64,000 bases of DNA, from contig DASYKS010000044.1 of assembly GCA_035995205.1 (NCBI GenBank), positions 1 to 64,000 of the forward strand, given 5' to 3'. Position numbers and translations under genes: made by a program. Position 1 is the stretch's first letter, and each line of letters starts with the position of its first letter. Under the pieces are notes generated by a model. It ran no database searches. It was not told the DNA's origin and worked only from the letters and a program-made list of their open reading frames with translations. The stretch is from DASYKS01 sp035995205 (lineage in GTDB: Bacteria; Acidobacteriota; Thermoanaerobaculia; Multivoradales; UBA5704). Of the stretch, positions 57,901-64,000 are shown piece by piece.

Positions 57901-59000
57901 GGGGGTCTCCGGAGGTGGCGGTCAATACCGGCCGCCTGGTGTCGCTGTGCCGGGAGCTCGGCGACCTGTCGCTGCTGATCCCCTCGCTGTACGGCCTCTG
58001 GGCGCACCATCTGCTCCGAGGGGACCGCGGACCGACGAGCGAGATCGCGGCCGAAATCACGCGTCTCGCCGAGACCCCCGTGCAGGTCTTCATCGGCTGC
58101 TCGGTGCGGGTGATCACGAATTTCTACCAAGGCCGCTTCGCCGAAGCGCTCTCGCTGGTCGAGCGCGCGGAGGCGCTCTTCGAGCCCAACGCGCTCCCCG
58201 AGTTCACCCGAGCCTTCGGCGAGGAGTCGAGCCTGGCGCCGCATACCTACGGGTTCTGGGTGCTATGGATCCTCGGCCGGCCGGACGCGGCGGTGCGCAA
58301 GAAGGACGCGGTCTTGGCGACCGTCGAGGCTCTCAACGCGCCCTTTCCCCTCGTCTTCGCGTTGCTCTTCGAGATGATCCTGTGGCACGAGCTGCGCATT
58401 CCTGAGCGGGTCGCCACCGTGAGCGAGCGGCTGATCGGTCTGGCTCGCGAGCAGGAGTTTGCATGGATGCGCTCGACCGCCCAGATCGGGCACGGTTGGG
58501 CGGCCTGTCAGCGCGGGGACCTGGCGGGCGGCACGACGGAGATGCAAGCCGGCCTCGAACTGATGGCCTCCACCGGGGGCCGCCTGCCGCGGGGTTATTT
58601 CCTCTCTTATCTGATCGAGGTCCACCTCGCGGCCGGAAGGCTGGACGAAGGGCTGGCCGCCACCCGCGAAGCCCGGTCCTGGTCGGAGACCCAGCTCGAC
58701 GTGTTCTTCGATTCCGAGCTGCTCCGCCTGGAGGGCGAGCTCCTGCGCGCCGCGGGCGAGGCCGCCGCGGCGGAGGCTTCGTTTCGGCAGGCTCTCGACG
58801 TCGCGCGCGCGCAGGGAGCCCTCTCCTTCGAGCTTCGCGCGGCCACGAGCCTGGGCCGTCTCCTCGAAGAGCAGGGTCGCGGAGTCGAGGCATTGCCCGT
58901 TCTCGCCGCCGTCTATCAGGGCTTCCGCGAAGGGCTCGCGACCTCCGACGTCACGGCGGCGCGCCAGCTTCTCGTACGGCTTTCCTCCTCCCAGCCGTGA
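54930..59000 (+). CDS. Ser/Thr kinase - cyclase-like - AAA ATPase - TPR-like fusion protein
   Basis: 1356 residues. A Hanks kinase domain (about 15-275) has GRGGMGAVWRA, the VAIK-like Lys in VALKEV, HRDLKATN near 136 and DFGLAK near 155, so it looks active. A nucleotide-cyclase-like domain follows (about 330-500: RRTVTIVCCALVPL, FGYPLAHEDDAERAVRAALG, VRAGLHTGSALV), but the metal-binding Asp usually found in the CDLVGST-like first motif is absent, so it is probably a regulatory pseudo-cyclase. Then an STAND/AAA-type ATPase with GEAGIGKSRLARAL near 558 and a long helical C-terminus (about 850-1350). The order matches the 'TOMM system kinase/cyclase fusion' proteins. No transmembrane helix is evident. 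Confidence 0.88.
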   Translation: MSSRNGGSEPSRRLGPYRLDQLLGRGGMGAVWRAWDERLERWVALKEVRADKALQFGRERLWREARAVARLSHPSIVQVFDILEDTDGDWIVMELVAGKTVRCLLDEGGFPPERAIKICREVAEGLVEAHAQGVLHRDLKATNVIVASSGRAKILDFGLAKIPREERSEGRDLTLSTPGFVLGTCYAMSPEQALGHAVDERSDLFSLGSLLYEMLTGDAPFRDESEALSLARVVNHRQQPLDRSHPAVPPGICELVDWLLQKRPEDRPQSAVEVMAALETAATPSSFTGMMPPSRPASPPRFAEPAESTLFDRPHEPAQRRTPEDGYPQSGGERRTVTIVCCALVPLDRPAGGPEALEMEALSAAAIEFENLGRQMCRELSGFLCAVVNRTLGLCFGYPLAHEDDAERAVRAALGLQARFAALPIPAAGRVAVRAGLHTGSALVMNLPGSGPTLQPGDTFDIAMAIQGQVPVGRIGVSAASRRILGRKFRLEPLREVRLEDLDATIAVYELGPRVAPESGEADRASSPMVDRETEMQILLDRFRLAVSGSGQAVLIAGEAGIGKSRLARALSERLAGEATWLAAYGSTFAQNTPLAPVIHLLSRAIFPAEDTGESSAEDRLRRLEEILDEHGLPRPEYAPLLGELLSLPIQGYPSLVLSPEARRKRTLAAVVALLGALAEQRPVALVVEDLHWIDPSTLEFLDLLLGEIPVRPMLLVATFRPEFVAPWRHQTSVTQLSLSGLSEAHVAQLVAQVAGDRQLVKEVHREIMEHTDGIPLFVEELTKAVLETDAPLRRPAGIPFTLGSSLLARLDRLGDAKAVAQLAAVIGRTFSLELLEAFSRTKGAALHGALGQLLQAEILHRRGPARRPRYIFKHALIQDAAYLSLLASDREQLHRRLARLVQDEFPASAEAEPELMAHHCERGGLIPEAVGHLQEAGRRAVQRSAHQEAMSHLNRALDLLSGLPATSERVTRELGLRAMLAPVLFAIKGWGSPEVAVNTGRLVSLCRELGDLSLLIPSLYGLWAHHLLRGDRGPTSEIAAEITRLAETPVQVFIGCSVRVITNFYQGRFAEALSLVERAEALFEPNALPEFTRAFGEESSLAPHTYGFWVLWILGRPDAAVRKKDAVLATVEALNAPFPLVFALLFEMILWHELRIPERVATVSERLIGLAREQEFAWMRSTAQIGHGWAACQRGDLAGGTTEMQAGLELMASTGGRLPRGYFLSYLIEVHLAAGRLDEGLAATREARSWSETQLDVFFDSELLRLEGELLRAAGEAAAAEASFRQALDVARAQGALSFELRAATSLGRLLEEQGRGVEALPVLAAVYQGFREGLATSDVTAARQLLVRLSSSQP

Positions 59001-59026
59001 CTCCAGGCGCGATCGCGAAAATCCTC

Positions 59027-59055
59027 TTGACTCGGCCCGCCCTACCCCCTACCAT
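59027..59055 (+). promoter_or_regulatory. Sigma-70-like promoter of the oxidoreductase pair
   Basis: TTGACT at 59027-59032 and TACCAT at 59050-59055 are 17 nt apart. The coding start is 114 nt downstream at 59169. A TACCAT box also precedes uvrA (51292-51297). Confidence 0.55.
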
Positions 59056-59168
59056 CGCGTAGCTAAACAACAAAAGTAGGGTTGGTCGCTCTCGTTCCCG
59101 GAGCCGGTGCGCTTGGGGTGTCCGTCCCGGGTCTCTCCGCCGAGATCTCCGCGACCCACGGGAGACGT

Positions 59169-60842
59169 ATGAAGAATCGCGTTGTAATTCTCGGTGGCGG
59201 TGTTGCCGGGCTGAGCGCGGCGCAGGAGCTGGCGGAGCGCGGTTTCGCGGTCAAGGTCTTCGAGAAGAAGAGGATGCCGGGCGGCAAAGCGCGAAGCCTT
59301 TGGGTCCCGGATACGGGAACCGGCGGTCGCCTCGACCTGCCCGGAGAGCACGGCTTCCGGTTCTTCCCCGGCTTCTATAAGCACCTGCCCAACACCATGG
59401 AGCGGATTCCGTTCGGCAAGGGCAAGTGCTGCGCCGAAAACCTGGTCAATACCGCGGAGCTCGAATACCCGCTGTACGGCAAACCGCCGATCGTCCTGCC
59501 CGACCATTTTCCCACCAGCCTCGAACAGTGGAAGCTGTTGTTCCAGGACGCGCACGGGCACTACGGTTTCGAGCCCGGCGAGCTCGACTACTTCTCGGAG
59601 CGCATCTGGCAGATCCTCACCAGCTGCCAGGAGCGCCGGCTGGACGAATACGAGCGCTTGGGATGGTGGAAGTACATCGGTGCCGAGGGGCGCTCGGAGG
59701 CCTACCAGAAGTTTCTCGCCGCTGGGCTCACCCGGTTGCTCAACGCCGCCAGGGCGCAAGTGGCCAACACCAGGACCATGGGCGACATCCTGGTGCAACT
59801 GATCCTCGACATGGTGACCCCCGGCAAGGACGCGGATCGCGTGCTCAACGGACCGACCAACGTGGTCTGGATCGAGCCCTGGGTGACCTATCTGAGGAGC
59901 CTCGGAGTCGAGTACCACCTGGATACGACGTTCGAGAGCCTGATCTATGGCGGCGGCCAGATCCAGGGCGTAAGCCTGTCGCGCGAAGGTGTGGCCTTCG
60001 AGGAGCACGCCGACTTCTACCTGGTCGCCGTGCCGGTCGAGGTGATGGCGGGCAAGCTCACCGCCGAGCTGGTGGGGGCGGATCCGACTCTCGGGTACAT
60101 CCGGACGCTCGCACAGGACGTGCAACAGATGAACGGTATCCAGTTCTACCTCACGGAGGACGTCGAGCTGGTGCGCGGCCACGAGCTGTACGTCGATTCC
60201 GCTTGGGCTCTCACCTCGATCTCGCAGGCACAATTCTGGACCGACTACCCGATGAGCGGCTTCGGGGACGGCCAGGTGCAAACCATCCTCTCGGTCGACA
60301 TCTCGCAATGGAACGTGGCCGGCTCGTTCGAATACACCGGATGCAAACCCGCCGATCAATGCACTCGCGACGAGATCGCGCGCGAGACCTGGCACCAGCT
60401 CAAGCAGTCGCTCAACCGTCCCGGGAACCAGGTGCTCAGCGACGACATCTTGCACAGCTGGTTCCTCGATCCCGACGTCGTCGAGAAATGGGATCCGCTC
60501 CGGGAGATCGACCGGGAGCCGCTGCTGGTCAACAACGTCAACACCTGGCAGCTGCGCCCCAACGCGCACACCCTGATCCCGAACCTGTTCCTCGCCGCCG
60601 ACTACGTGCAGACCTACACCGACCTCGCGACGATGGAAGGTGCGAACGAGGCGGCGAGGCGGGCCACGAATTGCATCCTCAACGCCTCGGGCAGCAACGC
60701 GAAGCTGTGCGAGCTCTGGAAGCTGCACGAGCCCGACGTGCTCCTGCCCTGGCGCGAGAACGACCAGCTGCGCTACGACTGCGGACTGCCGTGGGACGGC
60801 GAGCTCGACCTGGGCAAACGGCTCCGCCGGCTCTTCGGCTGA
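59169..60842 (+). CDS. FAD-dependent oxidoreductase (phytoene desaturase/amine oxidase fold)
   Basis: 557 residues from ATG 59169 with GGGAG 5-6 nt upstream. The FAD Rossmann motif VVILGGGVAGLSAAQELAER (residues 4-23) is followed by FEKKRMPGGKARS, and the C-terminal PNLFLAADYVQTYTDLATME closes the FAD site. The core GRLDLPGEHGFRFFPGFYKH is the hydrophobic-substrate motif of the hydroxysqualene dehydroxylase/phytoene desaturase group. The substrate is likely a polyprenyl or other lipid-like compound; no terpene synthase is nearby. It starts the unit with the next gene (9-nt gap). Confidence 0.8.
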   Translation: MKNRVVILGGGVAGLSAAQELAERGFAVKVFEKKRMPGGKARSLWVPDTGTGGRLDLPGEHGFRFFPGFYKHLPNTMERIPFGKGKCCAENLVNTAELEYPLYGKPPIVLPDHFPTSLEQWKLLFQDAHGHYGFEPGELDYFSERIWQILTSCQERRLDEYERLGWWKYIGAEGRSEAYQKFLAAGLTRLLNAARAQVANTRTMGDILVQLILDMVTPGKDADRVLNGPTNVVWIEPWVTYLRSLGVEYHLDTTFESLIYGGGQIQGVSLSREGVAFEEHADFYLVAVPVEVMAGKLTAELVGADPTLGYIRTLAQDVQQMNGIQFYLTEDVELVRGHELYVDSAWALTSISQAQFWTDYPMSGFGDGQVQTILSVDISQWNVAGSFEYTGCKPADQCTRDEIARETWHQLKQSLNRPGNQVLSDDILHSWFLDPDVVEKWDPLREIDREPLLVNNVNTWQLRPNAHTLIPNLFLAADYVQTYTDLATMEGANEAARRATNCILNASGSNAKLCELWKLHEPDVLLPWRENDQLRYDCGLPWDGELDLGKRLRRLFG

Positions 60843-60851
60843 GGTGACCTA

Positions 60852-62984
60852 ATGGCGTCAGAGCGAAAGAAAGTGGCGATACTGGGCGGCGGAGTGGGGT
60901 CCATGGCGGCCGCGTGGGAGCTGACCTCGCCGCCGGACTGGCGGGAACGCTTCGAGAGCGTCACGGTCTACCAATTGGGCTGGCGTCTCGGCGGCAAGTG
61001 CGCGAGCGGAAGGGGCGAGAACGCCCGCATCGAAGAACACGGCCTGCACGTCTGGATGGGCTGGTACGCCAACGCGTTCCGCATGATCCGCGCCGCTTAT
61101 CAGGAGCTGGGCCGGCACTCCGGCGAGCCGCTCGCCACCTGGGACGAGGCGTTCAAGCGCCACGGCTTCATCGGTCTGGGCGAGCAGGTCGGCGGCGAAT
61201 GGACGAACTGGCCCCTGTGGTTTCCCCTGACCGACGACACCCCGGGCCAGGGCGGCGAGTACCCGACCCTGTACGACTACATCGAGGAGACGCTCAAGGG
61301 GCTCTATGGTCTCCTCGAAGGCAAGATGTTCGCCGCGCCGCCGCCCGCTCCGCGCGAGCCCGGATGGTGCGGCATCGTCCACTCGGCCGAAGAGTTCGTG
61401 GAGCAAGCCTGCAAGGCGGCCGATGAGGTCGCGGACGTCGTGGCGCTCGAATGCCTGCTGCGCGAAGCGCGCGACGCGGCCGGCGAGATGAGGCGCCATC
61501 CCGAGGCTCACTCCCCGCAGCACGGCGAGGGGCTCGCCATGCTGCTCGAGAGGCTGCGCGAGCGGTTGATCCGGCACTTGGAATCGAAGCTGGTGCACGA
61601 CCTCGAGCTACGGCGGTTGTTCTACGTTGCCGACATAGGCCTCGCCTGCACGATAGGACTATTGAGGGAAGACCCCGGCCTGGGCCCGCACAGCCTCGAC
61701 GCGCTCGACCGCTACGAATTCCGCGAGTTTTTGGGGAAACACGGCGCGGCCCCGGCGAGCGTCGACTCGTCTCTGGTGAGAGCCTTCTACGACCTGCTGT
61801 TCGCCTATCGCGGCGGCGACACCGAGGATCCGCAGATCGCGGCCGGGGTTTCGGTGCGCTTCATCTTCCGCATGGCCCTGACCTACAAGGGCGCGATCTT
61901 CTGGAAGATGCAGGCGGGCATGGCCGATACGGTCTTCACGCCGCTCTACGAAGTGCTGAAGCGGCGCGGCGTGCGCTTCGAGTTCTTTCACAGCCTCCAG
62001 AGCCTGGAGCTGGCTGGCGACCGGAAGTCCGTCGAGCGGATCCACATCGGACGCCAGGCGACGACGAAGGACGGCGCCTACGAACCGCTGATCGAGGTCG
62101 AGGGGCTCGCCTGCTGGCCGAGCGAGCCGCTCTACGACCAGCTCGTCGAAGGCGAGATCCTGCGCGAAGAGCAGATCGACCTGGAGTCCTTCTGGACGCC
62201 CTGGAGATCCCGCGAGACACCGGTGGTGCTCGAACGCGGCAGAGACTTCGATCTCGTCGTGTTCGGCCTCTCCCTCGCGTCAATCCCCTGGGTGGCCGGC
62301 GAGCTGGTCGCGGCGAGCCCGCGCTGGCAGGGGATGGTGCGCGGCATCGAAACCGTCCGCACGCAGGCGGTGCAGCTCTGGCTGCATCCCGATCTGGCCG
62401 GCCTCGGCTGGACGCTGCCGAGCCCCATTGCCGATGCCTACCCCGAACCGATCGACACCTGGGCCGACATGAGCCAGCTGCTCCCGCGTGAGCGCTGGCC
62501 GGAGGGCTCGCGGCCCGGCAATCTCGCCTACTTCTGCGGCGCCATGTCCGGAGGCGTTCCGCCCCCCTCCGACTACGACACGCCGGCCCGCGAGGCGCAA
62601 AGGGTGAAGACGGCGGCGATCGACTGGCTCAACCGAAATTCCTCCATCCAGTGGCCCAAGTCGGTCGCCCCGGAAGGAGGCTTCGCCTGGAACCTGCTGG
62701 TCGACGAGCAGGACCGCGGGGGCGAAGCCCGCTTCGACTCACAGTACTGGCGCGCCAACATCGATCCTTCGGAGCGCTACGTGCAGTCCGTACCCGGCTC
62801 GACGCAATACCGGCTGCGGGCGAACGATCCGGACTTCGAGAACTTGTTCATCACCGGCGACTGGACCTACTGCGGGATCAACGCGGGCTGCGTCGAGGCG
62901 ACGGTGATGTCGGGCATGCTGGCCGCCAACGCCATCTGCGGACTGCCGCGGATCGAGGACATCGTGGGCTACGACAATCCCTGA
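60852..62984 (+). CDS. Second FAD/NAD(P)-binding oxidoreductase of the pair
   Basis: 710 residues. The N-terminal KVAILGGGVGSMAAAWELTS and YQLGWRLGGKCASGRGENAR are FAD-binding motifs, followed by EEHGLHVWMGWYANAFRMIR; the C-terminal FENLFITGDWTYCGINAGCV with EATVMSG completes the flavin site. A large middle insertion (about 150-270) makes it longer than phytoene desaturases (~500). It is distantly related to its upstream neighbour, so the pair probably acts on the same or consecutive hydrophobic substrates. The gap of 9 nt supports coupled expression. Confidence 0.78.
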   Translation: MASERKKVAILGGGVGSMAAAWELTSPPDWRERFESVTVYQLGWRLGGKCASGRGENARIEEHGLHVWMGWYANAFRMIRAAYQELGRHSGEPLATWDEAFKRHGFIGLGEQVGGEWTNWPLWFPLTDDTPGQGGEYPTLYDYIEETLKGLYGLLEGKMFAAPPPAPREPGWCGIVHSAEEFVEQACKAADEVADVVALECLLREARDAAGEMRRHPEAHSPQHGEGLAMLLERLRERLIRHLESKLVHDLELRRLFYVADIGLACTIGLLREDPGLGPHSLDALDRYEFREFLGKHGAAPASVDSSLVRAFYDLLFAYRGGDTEDPQIAAGVSVRFIFRMALTYKGAIFWKMQAGMADTVFTPLYEVLKRRGVRFEFFHSLQSLELAGDRKSVERIHIGRQATTKDGAYEPLIEVEGLACWPSEPLYDQLVEGEILREEQIDLESFWTPWRSRETPVVLERGRDFDLVVFGLSLASIPWVAGELVAASPRWQGMVRGIETVRTQAVQLWLHPDLAGLGWTLPSPIADAYPEPIDTWADMSQLLPRERWPEGSRPGNLAYFCGAMSGGVPPPSDYDTPAREAQRVKTAAIDWLNRNSSIQWPKSVAPEGGFAWNLLVDEQDRGGEARFDSQYWRANIDPSERYVQSVPGSTQYRLRANDPDFENLFITGDWTYCGINAGCVEATVMSGMLAANAICGLPRIEDIVGYDNP

Positions 62985-63011
62985 TCTCCTCCTTTTTTTG
63001 TATCCCCGCAG

Positions 63012-63040
63012 TTGCGGTCGGCAAGCCCCCTGCATAGGAT
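63012..63040 (+). promoter_or_regulatory. Possible promoter of the MauE/DoxX gene
   Basis: TTGCGG at 63012-63017 and TAGGAT at 63035-63040, spacing 17 nt. The ATG at 63050 follows only 9 nt after the -10, so the transcript would be almost leaderless. Confidence 0.35.
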
Positions 63041-63049
63041 CGGCGGCGC

Positions 63050-64000
63050 ATGGAAACCGTGGTCACTTTGGCACCGTCCGCCTCCGCTTCCTCCTCGCCG
63101 ACCTGGGCGTGGCGCCGCGTGCTTGGCTATTTCGGCGGCGCCGTGCTGGGTCTCATCCTGCTCGTTGCGGCGGGGGCCAAAGCGCTCGACCCGCAGGGGT
63201 TCGCCGAGCAGATCCACGCGGAGAACCTCGACTTCGCCTTTTCCGCGCCGGCTGTCGCGCTGATCGGATTGGGGATCGAGGTGGCGGTCGGTTTGGCGCT
63301 CCTGCTCGGGCTGCGCCGGCTGTGGGTGTTGATTCCGAGCGCTCTGCTGGTCGCGTTTCTGGTCTTCCTGACCGCCCGAACCTATGTCCGCTCGATCCAA
63401 GGCGAGGCGTCGGCCGCCGCCTCCTGCGGCTGTTTCGGCAATCTCGTCCAGCGTACTCCGGGCGAAGCATTCTGGCAGGATCTGCTCATGCTGGTGCCGC
63501 CGCTTGGCCTCGCCTTCGTCGGCCGGCCGCGCGGCGGACGATTTCCGCGCGGCCGGGTCGCGGCGGTGGCGCTCGCAACCGGTGCCGTTGTGGCATTCGG
63601 CGCCAAGGCGTCCGAGCTGCCGCTGGACGATCTCGCGACCCGGTTGAAGCCCGGTGTCCAGACCGCGAAGGTCTGCGCGGGCGAAGGCGCGGAGGCGGTC
63701 TGCCTCGGCACTCTGGTCCCGGATCTTGCAAGAGGAAACCACATGGTGGTTTTGGCGGATCTCGACAGCGCGACGTTCACCGGCCTGGTGCCCGACCTCA
63801 ACCGGTATTCTGCGGGGGCGGAAGGACAAGGTGCGCGCCCGCTGATCGTGCTCTCCGGCTCGTCGAGCGAGAGCAAAACATCGTTTTTCTGGAAATTCGG
63901 CCCGGCGTTCGAGGTCCGCGAGGCGCCTCCTGCCCTGCTGCGGCCGCTCTACCGCCGGCTGCCGCGCGCCTTCGAAGTCCGCGACGGGCAAGTCGCCCGG
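63050..64000 (+). CDS. MauE/DoxX-type redox-associated membrane protein, 3' end cut
   Basis: The frame is open from ATG 63050 to the window end (317 codons so far). Four transmembrane helices span about residues 25-165 (GYFGGAVLGLILLVAAGAKA; LIGLGIEVAVGLALLLGL; LIPSALLVAFLVFLTA; DLLMLVPPLGLAFVG). The motif SCGCFG between helices 3 and 4 with the following RTPGEAFWQDL is typical of MauE/DoxX proteins that pass electrons for disulfide formation, as for methylamine dehydrogenase. After a further hydrophobic segment (about 168-185) a soluble C-terminal part begins with Cys pairs (KVCAGEGAEAVCLG) and may be a thioredoxin-like domain. The partner would lie beyond the window. Confidence 0.78.
   Translation, partial: METVVTLAPSASASSSPTWAWRRVLGYFGGAVLGLILLVAAGAKALDPQGFAEQIHAENLDFAFSAPAVALIGLGIEVAVGLALLLGLRRLWVLIPSALLVAFLVFLTARTYVRSIQGEASAAASCGCFGNLVQRTPGEAFWQDLLMLVPPLGLAFVGRPRGGRFPRGRVAAVALATGAVVAFGAKASELPLDDLATRLKPGVQTAKVCAGEGAEAVCLGTLVPDLARGNHMVVLADLDSATFTGLVPDLNRYSAGAEGQGARPLIVLSGSSSESKTSFFWKFGPAFEVREAPPALLRPLYRRLPRAFEVRDGQVAR

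Overview
The window is a high-GC, gene-dense bacterial chromosome segment. Lipopolysaccharide genes (Kdo synthesis, an LpxL-type acyltransferase), an OmpA-family protein and a TonB-dependent receptor with an N-terminal carboxypeptidase-regulatory domain show a Gram-negative envelope. Together with DUF885 and amidohydrolase proteins, an MglA-type GTPase and a kinase/cyclase/ATPase fusion, this looks like Acidobacteriota, possibly Thermoanaerobaculia. That placement is inference from gene content; there is no rRNA in the window.

Layout. 1-4.3 kb is an accessory patch: small membrane proteins, an AT-richer two-TM protein, a broken glyoxalase gene, a toxin-antitoxin pair, a secreted VOC protein and a DUF2200 protein. 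4.3-11.4 kb, read leftwards, is an envelope block (rpn nuclease, kdsB, pyrG, kdsA, kdsD, kdsC, lpxL-like) that makes CMP-Kdo; CTP synthase supplies its nucleotide. 11.6-21.8 kb holds ompA-like, a FAD dehydrogenase, DUF885, a TonB receptor, an MBL hydrolase and aroA. 21.8-23.7 kb is non-coding: a degenerate 20/21-nt tandem array, a CRISPR array of 7 repeats without a cas operon, a relic of cas2, and a second degenerate 21-nt array. 24-44.3 kb is core: a sigma-54-type regulator, methionine sulfoxide reductase, a two-HTH DNA-binding protein, the leftward operon DUF2520-mglA-nrdR-hsp20-lon-thiL, the rightward heat-shock operon hrcA-grpE-dnaK-dnaJ, a YfhO-like membrane protein and an amidohydrolase.

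44.3-51.3 kb is a second accessory island: a class I lanthipeptide-like precursor, a ~930-bp drifting 20/21-nt array, a frameshifted nuclease-membrane gene followed by a frameshifted TPR gene, several intact and broken antitoxins, higBA, and a compact two-gene module with a TIR/deoxyribosyltransferase-like protein. 51.3-64 kb holds a UvrA-family ATPase, an FHA protein next to a large kinase-cyclase-ATPase protein, a pair of FAD oxidoreductases under one promoter, and a MauE/DoxX protein cut by the window end.

The most unusual material is non-coding or broken: two long arrays plus one shorter one that share a ~21-nt period but not a sequence, an orphan CRISPR with a decayed cas2, a small repeat found both between genes and in frame inside an MglA-family gene, and a lanthipeptide leader found twice. 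No tRNA or rRNA gene was recognised.
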